Assembly (NCBI GenBank): GCA_016707605.1
Contig: JADJHJ010000010.1
Location: forward strand, 124,001 to 188,000
Origin: Candidatus Promineofilum glycogenicum
GTDB lineage: Bacteria; Chloroflexota; Anaerolineae; Promineifilales; Promineifilaceae
Length of the DNA: 64,000 bases
Reading direction: 5' to 3'
Made by a program: the position numbers and the translations under genes. Under the pieces are notes generated by a model. It saw only the letters and a list, made by a program, of their open reading frames with translations, was not told the origin of the DNA and made no database searches. Below, one piece after another: positions 35,680 through 44,206 of this stretch (positions are counted from its first letter, which is position 1; each line of letters begins with the position of its first letter).

Positions 35680-36552
35680 ATGTCCTACCAGCCGCTCGTC
35701 AGCCTGGGGATGCCCGTCTACAACGGCCAGAACTACCTGGCCGCCACGCTCGATTCGCTGCTGGCTCAGACCTGCGGCGACTTCGAGTTGATCATCGGCG
35801 ACAACGCCTCGACCGACGACACCGAGGCCATCGGCCGCGCCTACGCCGCCCGCGACCCGCGCGTCCGCTACCACCGCAACGAGAGCAACATCGGCGCGTC
35901 GGCCAACTACAACCTGACCTTCGAGCTGGCCCGCGGCCGCTACTTCAAGTGGGCCGCCCACGACGACCTGTGCGCCCCGACCTTCCTGGAGCGCTGCGTG
36001 GCCGCCCTGGAGGCCGACCCCGACGTGGTGCTGGCCTACACCCAGGCCCGGGCCATCGACGGCGACGGCCACACCGTCAAGACCTACCCCGGCAAACACC
36101 ACTTCGGCGACCCCCAGGCGCGGGTGCGCTTCTATGAATTCGTGCTCGACCCCCACCCCGTCGTGGCCGTCTTCGGCGTCATGCGCCGCGCGGCCCTGGC
36201 CCGCACCCGCCTCATCGGCCCGTACACCGGCTCCGACCGGCCGCTGCTCAGCGAGCTGAGCCTGCTGGGCAAGTTCTACGAAGTGCCGGAGCGCCTCTTC
36301 TTCTATCGCTTCCACGAGGCCCAGTCGTGGGGCGGCAACAAGTCGCAGCAGGCCCAGCAGGCGTGGTATGACCCGCGCCGCGCCGGCAAAGTCACCTTCC
36401 CCCAGTGGCGGCTGCTGCGCGAACACCTGCGCTCCATCGAACGCTCCCCCGTCGGCCCGCGCGACCGCGTCGCCTGCTACCTCTACATGGGCTACTGGAT
36501 GCGCAAGAACTGGCGGCGGCTGGGCAACGACCTGCTGCTGCGCCCAACCTGA
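35680..36552 (+). CDS. Glycosyltransferase family 2
   Basis: 290 residues. GT-A fold start PLVSLGMPVYNGQNYLAATLDSLLAQT, IIGDNASTDDT, and the metal-binding region KWAAHDDLCAPTFLE (His-Asp-Asp in place of DXD). It has no membrane helix. It follows the three sulfotransferases after 29 bases. Confidence 0.9.
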   Translation: MSYQPLVSLGMPVYNGQNYLAATLDSLLAQTCGDFELIIGDNASTDDTEAIGRAYAARDPRVRYHRNESNIGASANYNLTFELARGRYFKWAAHDDLCAPTFLERCVAALEADPDVVLAYTQARAIDGDGHTVKTYPGKHHFGDPQARVRFYEFVLDPHPVVAVFGVMRRAALARTRLIGPYTGSDRPLLSELSLLGKFYEVPERLFFYRFHEAQSWGGNKSQQAQQAWYDPRRAGKVTFPQWRLLREHLRSIERSPVGPRDRVACYLYMGYWMRKNWRRLGNDLLLRPT

Positions 36553-36579
36553 CGCGGTGCGCATTCCGCCCCCCGGCGC

Positions 36580-36585
36580 TATAAT
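36580..36585 (+). promoter_or_regulatory. Consensus -10 (TATAAT) before the heptose kinase gene
   Basis: TATAAT at 36580-36585 is 66 bases before ATG 36651, directly after the GT2 stop codon. The -35 region is poor, so activator dependence is possible. Confidence 0.5.
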
Positions 36586-36650
36586 CCCTCTGGCCCACCA
36601 CACTATTCAGGGGCCGGCGCTCGCGGCCTGCTCGCGGCGCGAGGACTCAG

Positions 36651-37631
36651 ATGATCATTGTGCAGACTCCCCTGCGCACCAGTCTGTTCGGCGGGGGAAC
36701 TGACTTCCCGGCTTACTTCCTGGAACACGGCGGTTGTGTCCTGACCTCCGCCATCGACAAGTCCATCTTCGTGGTCATCAAGCGCCGCTTCGACGACAGG
36801 CTGCGCGTCGGCTACACCCGCGCCGAACTCGTCGATAGCGTCGGCGAACTGCGCCACGAACTCATCCGCGAGGCGTTTCGCCTGACGGGCATCGACCACG
36901 GCGTGGAACTGAACACGATGGGCGACATCCCCTCGGAGGGGTCGGGGCTGGGTTCGTCCAGCACCGTCACCGTCGGCGCGCTGCACGCCCTCTACACCCT
37001 GCGGCGGCAACTCGTCACCGCCGAAGAGCTGGCCCGCCAGGCGTGCCACATCGAGATCGACATCCTGGGTAAGCCCATCGGCATCCAGGATCAGTACATC
37101 GCCGCCTATGGTGGGCTGCGCTTCTTCGAGTTCCGGCCCGGCACGGGCGAGGTGCGCACGACGCGCCTGGAACTGGACGCCACCACCCAGCGCCGGCTCA
37201 ATCATAACTTGCTGCTGTTCTACACCGGCGTCACCCGCCAGGCCGACGCCATTCTGGGCGAGCAGCAAGACAACATCGGCCGCCGCCTGGCCGTGCTGGA
37301 TCAGATGAAGGCGCTGGCCTATAGCGCCTGCGTCGAATTACAGGGGGGCAACGTCGATGCCCTAGGTGAAATGCTCCATGAGAGTTGGTTGCTAAAGAGG
37401 CAGTTGGCCAGCAAAATTAGCAGCAGCGACCTGGACGAACTCTATGACACGGCGCGCCGCGCCGGGGCGCTGGGCGGCAAGATCGCCGGCGCCGGCGGCG
37501 GCGGCTTCCTGATGCTCTACTGCCCGCCCGAACGGCAGGAGCACCTGCGGCGGCAACTCGGCCATCTGCGCGAACTGCCCTTCAACCTGGGGCAAGACGG
37601 CAGCAAAGTCATTTTCGATTACCAGCGATAA
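36651..37631 (+). CDS. hddA: GHMP kinase, D-glycero-D-manno-heptose 7-phosphate kinase (HddA-like)
   Basis: 326 residues. TPLRTSLFGGGTDFPAYF, the GHMP ATP loop GSGLGSSSTVTVGALHAL, HIEIDILGKPIGIQDQYIAAYGG and the C-terminal GAGGGGFLMLYCP match the HddA branch. It phosphorylates D-glycero-D-manno-heptose 7-phosphate at C1, towards GDP-heptose. The next gene, 10 bases on, is the isomerase of the same path, which strengthens the call. A phosphatase (GmhB) and nucleotidyltransferase (HddC) are not in the window. Confidence 0.85.
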   Translation: MIIVQTPLRTSLFGGGTDFPAYFLEHGGCVLTSAIDKSIFVVIKRRFDDRLRVGYTRAELVDSVGELRHELIREAFRLTGIDHGVELNTMGDIPSEGSGLGSSSTVTVGALHALYTLRRQLVTAEELARQACHIEIDILGKPIGIQDQYIAAYGGLRFFEFRPGTGEVRTTRLELDATTQRRLNHNLLLFYTGVTRQADAILGEQQDNIGRRLAVLDQMKALAYSACVELQGGNVDALGEMLHESWLLKRQLASKISSSDLDELYDTARRAGALGGKIAGAGGGGFLMLYCPPERQEHLRRQLGHLRELPFNLGQDGSKVIFDYQR

Positions 37632-37640
37632 GGATCACAG

Positions 37641-38585
37641 ATGATCATCGGTTCTACGGCGGACCAGCTCGGCGTCCGCACCTATTTGCGCGACATGCAG
37701 ACGATCCTCGACCGGATCGACCCCGCCCCCGTGGCCGCGGCCATCGCCGCGCTGCACGCGGCGCGGCTGGGCGGCCGGCAGGTCTTCGTCATGGGCAACG
37801 GCGGCAGCGCCTCCACGGCCAGCCACATGGTCTGCGACCTGGCCAGGGGCCGGCTGGCGCTGTTCAGTTGGCTGGCGACCGGCCCTCCTCTCCGCCTCGC
37901 TCGGCTGAGAACGCCTTCGTCCGGGGGGCGGGGCGGGGCGCGCGTTGGTGCCATCAACGGCCTACGCTGCGGCCGGCGGCCCCCGAGCGCGCCGCGGTCC
38001 GCCGCGGGGGGGGGGGGGGGGGTGCGGCGCCTGGGGGGGCACGGCAACCGGCGGGCGGGCCTTCCTGCCGGCGCGCTGGGCCTGGCGCCGCGCGGCCGTG
38101 GTCATCGTCCCAACCAGCCGGGCCGGGGCGGCGGCGGGGGGCGGGCGCCGGGGGGGGCGGGGGGGGCGGCGGGGCGGGCCGGGGGCGGCGCGCGGGGCGC
38201 CCCCGCCCCGGGGCGCGGCGGGCGCCGCCGGGTCGGCCTGTTGCCGGGCGCCGGGGCCATCCCGGAGCCCGGGGGGGGCGGCTCGACGCTGGGCCTGGCG
38301 CCGCGCACTCGCCGGGCGGCGGGGGGGGGGAGACCTCACTGGTCTCGGTGGCGTTGGGGCAGCGCGACCCACATCTTCGGCGCGCACAGGCGACGTCCAC
38401 GTTGCGCCGCCGGGGGAGTCACCTGGGCACGGGCAGCGTGGGAGGCGGACGGGTCCACGGGCGGAGCTGGTGGCCGGAGGCCATCGCCGCGAATTGGGCG
38501 GCGGCCTGGGACATCGCGCCTGGCGCTGGAGCCCCGGGCTACGCCGCCGCCGCCCGTAAGACGAGCCGTAATGTCGCCCAAGTAA
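37641..38585 (+). pseudogene. gmhA: SIS-domain phosphoheptose isomerase (GmhA-like), degraded after residue ~75
   Basis: The first ~75 residues are a normal GmhA: MIIGSTADQLGVRTYLRDM, VFVMGNGGSASTASHM, CDLA. It would isomerise sedoheptulose 7-phosphate to heptose 7-phosphate for the HddA-like kinase. From about 37880 the protein loses sense, though fragments recur (AVVIVPTSRAG near 38095-38130 resembles the DVVI-STSGNS core; DVHVAPPGESPGH near 38390-38430 resembles the ADVHVxVPS end). The stretch is full of G-runs and looks like low-quality sequence overlaying an intact gene rather than real decay. The end coordinate is nominal. Confidence 0.6.
37880..38350. other. G-run-rich, probably miscalled stretch
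   Basis: Contains a run of about 17 G (38006-38022) and many runs of 6-8 G on the plus strand, unlike any other part of the window. Lies inside the isomerase gene. Confidence 0.7.
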
Positions 38586-38629
38586 CCTCTATAACTGGCA
38601 GCCCGCCCGAACAACGAGGAACCGCGAAG

Positions 38630-39799
38630 ATGCACATCCTGCTGGCGCAATTCTATTCCAGCCAACCGACCCCCGACTATGACAAGTTCGCCGCCGAGAT
38701 GCGCGCGCGCGGTCATACCGTCTGGGTCGGCACGCCCAACGCGGCCGGCGACGTGGAATGGCGCGACGGGCAGGGCGTGGTCGCCACCGTAGCCGCCGGG
38801 CGCTCGGCGCTGCCCCGGCCGCTGGCCCGCCGGCTGACCAAGATCGGCCGCTTCCGCCGCATGCGCCGCTTCATTGCCCAGACCCGGCCCGACATCGTGC
38901 AGGTCAACGCCTTTGACCTCTACCGCTTCCTGCCGCTGCTCATGCCGCGCCGGACGCGCTTCATCCTCGACGTGCGCCAGATCAACGAGCAGCACGGCGC
39001 GGGGCCGTTCGGCCGCGCCCGCGCCGCCCTGCAAAACAAGGCCCGCGCCCTCTACTCCCGCCTGATCTTCGACCACACCACCTTCCTGCACGCCGCCGGG
39101 GCGCGGCACGTGCTGGGTGACGACTGGGCGCGCTGGGCCACGGTCGTGCCGATGGGCGTCGATCCCCAATTCCTGACCGCCGACCCGCCGGCCGAACGCG
39201 CCCCGTCGCGCCCGGTGGAGTTCGTCTACGTCGGCCGCCTGACCCGCCGCCGCCGCCTGGAGCGCATCCTCGACGCGGCGGCGCTCGTGCGCCGGCAGAC
39301 CGATAACTTCCGCGTCCGCTTCATGGGCTACGACGCCAGCGAGGGGTTCTACAGCGACGCCATCGGCCGTCTGGGGCTGGAGTCGCTGGCCGCCATCAGC
39401 CCGCCCATACCCTATGAGCAAGTGCCGGCGGCGACGGTGGCCCACGACGTGGCCCTGGCCCTCGTGCCCGAACAGCCGGCCGACTGGATGTACCATCCGA
39501 CGCTGAAGATACTGGAGTATCGCGCCCTGGGCCTGCCCATCATCGCCACCGACTTCGCGCCCAATCGCGAGTTTGTCACCGACGGGGCTAACGGCCTGCT
39601 GGTGCAGAACACGGCCGAGAGCATCGCCGCGGCCATGCTGCGCTTCATCGGCGAGCCGGGCTTCCTGGCCCGCAGCCGCGCCGAGGCCCAGACCATGCGC
39701 ACCGGACTGGTGTGGCACAAAGTGGCTGACCAGTACCTGGCGCTCTATGAATTGTTGTTGGGCGACCCCCACCGGCGCCTCGCCCTGGCCGAGAGGTAG
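38630..39799 (+). CDS. Glycosyltransferase family 4
   Basis: 389 residues from ATG 38630; the reading frame continues upstream into the noisy patch, but MHILLAQFYSSQPTPDYDKF is a natural start, with AACGAGGAA before it. VYVGRLTRRRRLERILDAA and KILEYRALGLPIIATDFAPNREF mark the GT4 donor half; only the first Glu of the usual pair is seen, the second site carrying Asn-Arg-Glu. It precedes the flippase by 6 bases. Confidence 0.85.
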   Translation: MHILLAQFYSSQPTPDYDKFAAEMRARGHTVWVGTPNAAGDVEWRDGQGVVATVAAGRSALPRPLARRLTKIGRFRRMRRFIAQTRPDIVQVNAFDLYRFLPLLMPRRTRFILDVRQINEQHGAGPFGRARAALQNKARALYSRLIFDHTTFLHAAGARHVLGDDWARWATVVPMGVDPQFLTADPPAERAPSRPVEFVYVGRLTRRRRLERILDAAALVRRQTDNFRVRFMGYDASEGFYSDAIGRLGLESLAAISPPIPYEQVPAATVAHDVALALVPEQPADWMYHPTLKILEYRALGLPIIATDFAPNREFVTDGANGLLVQNTAESIAAAMLRFIGEPGFLARSRAEAQTMRTGLVWHKVADQYLALYELLLGDPHRRLALAER

Positions 39800-39805
39800 A
39801 AAGTC

Positions 39806-41328
39806 GTGAGTGATAATCTCAAAGTCAAGACCGCCCGCGGCAGCATGTTTACGGGCGCAGTCATTGTCGGCCTCCGCCCCCTGTCGCTGGTCATTGACGT
39901 TCTCCTGCTGCGGCTCCTCAACCCGGAGGATTTCGGCCTCATCGCCCTGGCGATGATCCTGTTCAACACGGCCAACCTCTTCACCGACTTCGGTATGCGG
40001 CAGGCCATCGTCCAGACGCGAGATGACCTGAAGAAGGTCGCCCACTACGCCTTTGTCATGGTTATGGCCGGCAGCATCCTGGTCAATGGGCTGGTGATCG
40101 CCCTGGCCCAACCCCTGGCCCAACTGCTGGGCGGCACGGACGCGCTGGTGCCCATCATCACCTGGCTGTCGCTGCTGATCACCATCGATGGGCTGTGGGT
40201 CGTGCCCGACGGTCTGTTGCGGCGCGACCTGCGCTTCAAGCATCTGGCGCTCGCCCAATTCATGAGCGACGTTCGGCGGCGGTCCGCTACGGTCGTCTTG
40301 GCCTTCATGGGCTTCGGCGTCTGGAGCCTGGTCATCGGCCAACTGGGCGGCAAACCCTGAAATCCGCCTTCCTCTACGTCTACTGCCGCCCCTGGTTCTG
40401 GCTGCGGCCGCAGCGCTGGGAGCGGCCGATCGTCGAGCGCCTGGTACGCTATGGCGCGCCCACGACCGGCGCCGGCCTGCTCAAGTACTTCGCCTCCCAG
40501 TGGGACACCTGGTACGTGGGCCGGACGCTTGGCCTGCGGCAGGTCGGCTACTACAGCAAGGCGTTCGACATCACCACGCGGCTGGGCGATATGCTGGCCA
40601 ACGCCCTCTTTGGGCAGGTGCTCTTTCCCTCCTACGCCCGGCTGCAGAATGAGCCGGAACGCCTCCGGCGCGCCTACCTGAAGAGCACCAGCCTCGTCTT
40701 CATGTTCATCGTGCCGATGGCCCTGGGCTTGCTCGTCACCGCGCCCATTCTGGTGCCCGTGCTCCTCGGCGCGAAGTGGGCGCCGATGATCCCCGCCTGG
40801 CAGATCTTCTGCCTCTACGGCATGACCCGGCCCATCTCCACCAACGCTTCGCCGCTCTTTCTGGCGGTCGGCAAGCCGCGCAATAATATGACCGCGGCCC
40901 TGCTCCTGATCGCCGTGATGGTTCCCGGCGTCCTGGTGTTGAGCGCCCGTTACGGCATCGTCGGCGCGGCCATCGGCGTCTGGGCCGCCCACGTGGTGGC
41001 CATGCTCTTCAACGTCTACCAGGTTGAACGCATTCTCCCCCAAACGGCCCTGAAGACCCTGACCAACGCGCTGCCCTTCCTATTCGCCGGCGGCGTCATG
41101 TCCCTGGCGGTCATCCTGTTACAAGACCCGATCATCCGTTTGAGCGGTGGGGAGAACGTGACCGCGGTGTCGGCTCTGATTGCCATCGGCGCGCTTGTCT
41201 ATCTGGCGCTCATCCTGTTGTTGCAACGTCCTCTGGTCGTTGAACTGTACGAACTGTTCATCAAGGCCCTGGGCCTCGACCGGCGCTGGCCCCGGCTGGC
41301 CCCGCGTCGTCCCCGGCCGACCGAGTAA
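39806..41328 (+). CDS. Wzx-type polysaccharide flippase (one frameshift)
   Basis: About 507 residues when one missing base near 40353 is restored (1523 bases + 1 = 3 x 508). The first ~180 residues (GSMFTGAVIVGLRPLSLVIDVLLLRLLNPEDFGLIALA, FTDFGMRQAIVQ) and the rest (YGAPTTGAGLLKYFASQWDTWYVGRTLG, QVGYYSKAFDI, ALFGQVLFPSYARLQ) form a typical MOP-superfamily 12-14 helix protein. The second part has no start of its own, so this is one gene. It flips lipid-linked repeat units across the membrane, ahead of the polymerase and chain-length regulator. Confidence 0.85.
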
Positions 41329-41351
41329 ACCAACGAATCTTCCACGGCGGC

Positions 41352-41371
41352 GGGACGCGCGCGATCGTCCC
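41352..41371 (+). terminator. Hairpin after the flippase gene
   Basis: GGGACG (41352-41357) pairs with CGTCCC (41366-41371) with flanking GGC/GCC extension. It separates the polysaccharide locus from the giant-protein array. The remaining ~210 bases to the next start hold the GTTGTAAGCCG motif near 41532 and no gene. Confidence 0.5.
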
Positions 41372-41583
41372 GTCGCCCATTGCACGCCTCATCGCGCTTG
41401 GCGCTTCAAACAACTAGGGGGACTTCGCTGCCACGGGTGCACCTGCCTCGCGGCTATTGACGCCATCGTCGTCGAACGCGGGCGCAAAGAGCGCGTGAAA
41501 ATGATCACCGGCGCAAATGCTCGTAAGAAAAGTTGTAAGCCGGGCGCAATACCGTAGACAGAAGCGAAGGAGCAAGGGCCAAA

Positions 41584-44136
41584 ATGAACTATAGAAGGAG
41601 CATACTATTCACGCTGGCAGCTATCCTACTGCTGACGGCATTTCCCGGCATTTCTCTATGCCGACGCGCGGTTCAGACGAACCCCGACGGACAACTTCCC
41701 CTGCCCACCGCCACGGCGCTCCTCGCCGCCACGGCGCTCGAGGACGGGATCCCGCCCCTGGTAGACGGCGCGCCCTACCCCTATCCCATCATCAGCTACG
41801 CGCCGCCCGCCCAGCCGGCCGCGCCCGCCGCCGACGCGCCGACGATTGACGTCTGGTACGGTTCGTCGCAGAACTTTGGCCAGCACGGCAACCCGCAGGA
41901 GTGGGTCAACATCCTCGGCCGCGTCTCCGGCTCATTGCCCATCACGTCGCTGACCTACTCGCTCAACGGCGGCCCCGACCAGCAACTCTCCATCGGCCCC
42001 AATCTCAAGCGCCTCTACGACGACGGCGATTTCAATATCGAGCTGCCCTACACTGAGCTTCTTGACGGCGCCAACACCGTCGTCATCAAGGCCCAGGACG
42101 GCGTCACCCAGACCACCAAGACCGTCACCGTCAATTACGACGCCGGCAACGTCTGGCCCCGGTCTTTCTCGGTCAACTGGAGCGCCTTAGGCTCCATTCA
42201 GGACAGCGCCCAGATCGTTGACGGCCAATGGGCCATCAACGGCGGCCGGCTGGAAACGGTTGTGCCCGGCTATGACCGCCTGGTGGCCATCGGCGACGTG
42301 AGTTGGCCCGACTACGAAGTGACCGTGCCCGTCACTGTCCTGTCGCTCAACACCACCGAGTGGGGCCAGCCCAGCAACGGCGCGGGCGTCGGCCTCATCG
42401 TCCGCTGGAAGGGCCACACCGACAACGCCGCCGGCGAGCAGCCCCGCGACTACTGGCGGCGGCTGGGCGCGCTGGCCTGGCACCGCTGGAGCCCCAACGG
42501 CACGACCGCCTTCGAGATCGTCGGCAACGGCGGCGGCCAGGAACTCGCCAAGCGCACCGACCAGACTATCGCTCTCAACACGCCCTACATCTTCAAGCTC
42601 AGCGTCCAGTCCTCACAACTGGACGGCGCGCCCTCCAGCTATCGCTTCAAGTTCTGGCCCCAGGGGCAGCCGGAGCCGGCCGGCTGGTTCATGAGCACGA
42701 CGGGCAACACCGGCGAGCCGCGCACCGGTTCGCTGCTGCTGGTGGCCCACCAGGCCATGGTCAGCTTCGGCAACGTCACCGTCACGCCGCTGCCGGTCGG
42801 GCCGTTCACCATCAACGTCCAGGCCCCGGCCAACGGCAAGATCGTCGTCTCCCCCGCCAAGGCCAGCTACGAGTATGGCGAGCGCGTGACCATTCGCGCC
42901 CAGGGCTTGGCCGGCTATGGCCTGGCCAACTGGACCGGCGACTTCTCCGGCAACCAGAACCCGATCGCCATCGACGTCACGCGCAACTTGACCGTGGGGG
43001 CGGAGTTTGCGCCGCTGACCGAAGACATCCGGCTCAGCGTGGCCACCACCGGCCAGGGCAACGTGGCCCTCAGCCCCGACAAGAACAAGTATCTCTATGG
43101 CGAATTAGTGACGCTGACGCCGCGCCCGGCCGTGGGCTACATCTTCGCCGGTTGGACGGGCGACCTGAGCGGGGCCGATAACCCGGCCAGCCTGGTCATG
43201 GACCGGACGAGGAGCGTCACCGCCGCCTTTGTGCCCGCCAATGCCGCCTCGCCCGTCTCCGACGACTTCAACTCCTGCGCCCTGAACACCGGCCTGTGGA
43301 CGTTCGTCAACCCGGCCAGCGACGGAACCTACTCCGTCAACGGCACGCAGCTTCAGCTCCACGCGCCGGCCAACGTCTCGCACAACATCTGGCTGGAGGG
43401 CAACCGCTCGGTGCGGGTGATGCAGCCGACCCAGAACGGCAACTTCGAGATCGTCGCCAAGTTCGAGTCGGTCGTCACCCAGCGTTACCAGATGCAGGGC
43501 CTGCTGGCCGAGCAGGACGCGCGCAACTTCCTGCGCTTCGAGGTTCATCACGACGGAACCCACACCCAGCTCTTCGCCGCCCGCTTCGTGAACGGCGTTC
43601 CGCGAGCGGTCATCACCGGCGTCATCCTGACGGACGGCACGCCGACCCATCTGCGCGTCACCCGCGTCGGCGACCAATGGAGCTTCTCCTACTCCTACAA
43701 CGGTACGACCTGGACGTCGGGCGGCAGCTTCATCCACGCGCTGGCCGTCACCAAGACGGGCGTCTACGGCGCCAACCACGGCACGCCGCCCTCCCGCCCG
43801 GCCCCGGCCCACACGGCCATCGTCGACTACTTCTTCAACAGCGCCGCGCCCATTGTCCCCGAAGACGGCGACAACGCGGGCAACTTCACCATCACCACCA
43901 ACAAAGTTGGCCAGGGGGCGGTGACGCTGAATCCGTCCAAGGCGACCTATGGCTGTGGCGAAGTGGTGACGGTGACGGCCGTGCCGGCCGCCGGCTGGCT
44001 GTTCACCGGCTGGAGCGGCGACCTGACGGGCAGCGCCCCGTCGCAACAACTGACCGTGTCGCGCAACTACGTTGTCACCGCGACCTTTATTCGAGGCAAC
44101 TTCAAAACGTTCCTACCCATGACAGTGGACAAATAG
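41584..44136 (+). CDS. Giant secreted repeat protein, type A, copy 1 (InlB-type B-repeats and ConA-like domain)
   Basis: 850 residues. Signal peptide (SILFTLAAILLLTAFPGI), a low-complexity Pro/Ala linker, the type-A N-terminal region (~90-405: IDVWYGSSQNFGQHGNPQEW, an Ig-like domain, then a ConA-like part with RRLGALAWHRWS), two InlB/Flg_new-type B-repeats (~409-480 and 482-552), a DUF1349-like ConA domain (~557-758, starting SDDFNSC) and one last B-repeat (~768-836) with YGCGEVV. It ends FKTFLPMTVDK, a variant of the shared tail. Cys565 and Cys791 form the recurring pair. Probably a cell-surface or matrix adhesin. GAAGGAG precedes the start. A 70-base gap leads to the type-B gene. Confidence 0.82.
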   Translation: MNYRRSILFTLAAILLLTAFPGISLCRRAVQTNPDGQLPLPTATALLAATALEDGIPPLVDGAPYPYPIISYAPPAQPAAPAADAPTIDVWYGSSQNFGQHGNPQEWVNILGRVSGSLPITSLTYSLNGGPDQQLSIGPNLKRLYDDGDFNIELPYTELLDGANTVVIKAQDGVTQTTKTVTVNYDAGNVWPRSFSVNWSALGSIQDSAQIVDGQWAINGGRLETVVPGYDRLVAIGDVSWPDYEVTVPVTVLSLNTTEWGQPSNGAGVGLIVRWKGHTDNAAGEQPRDYWRRLGALAWHRWSPNGTTAFEIVGNGGGQELAKRTDQTIALNTPYIFKLSVQSSQLDGAPSSYRFKFWPQGQPEPAGWFMSTTGNTGEPRTGSLLLVAHQAMVSFGNVTVTPLPVGPFTINVQAPANGKIVVSPAKASYEYGERVTIRAQGLAGYGLANWTGDFSGNQNPIAIDVTRNLTVGAEFAPLTEDIRLSVATTGQGNVALSPDKNKYLYGELVTLTPRPAVGYIFAGWTGDLSGADNPASLVMDRTRSVTAAFVPANAASPVSDDFNSCALNTGLWTFVNPASDGTYSVNGTQLQLHAPANVSHNIWLEGNRSVRVMQPTQNGNFEIVAKFESVVTQRYQMQGLLAEQDARNFLRFEVHHDGTHTQLFAARFVNGVPRAVITGVILTDGTPTHLRVTRVGDQWSFSYSYNGTTWTSGGSFIHALAVTKTGVYGANHGTPPSRPAPAHTAIVDYFFNSAAPIVPEDGDNAGNFTITTNKVGQGAVTLNPSKATYGCGEVVTVTAVPAAGWLFTGWSGDLTGSAPSQQLTVSRNYVVTATFIRGNFKTFLPMTVDK

Positions 44137-44206
44137 CCGCGCCCGGCCGATCAACAACCGAATGTATCGGAAGAGACCGTCGAGGCACACACAGAAGAGG
44201 AAGAAA

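Noticed and set aside
37880..38350. G-rich stretch as a real G-quadruplex regulatory region
   Set aside because: It interrupts a conserved gene, remnants of the gene are traceable through it, and the pattern fits false G calls better.
37868..38629. N-terminal extension of the GT4 gene at 38630 into the G-rich patch
   Set aside because: The extension is Arg/Gly/Ala low-complexity sequence from the noisy patch, and the GT4 fold begins at MHILLAQFYSS with a ribosome site.
40195..41328. Second, independent membrane protein gene after the flippase start
   Set aside because: It has no start codon or ribosome site of its own, and the two parts join into one normal-length Wzx protein when one base is restored.
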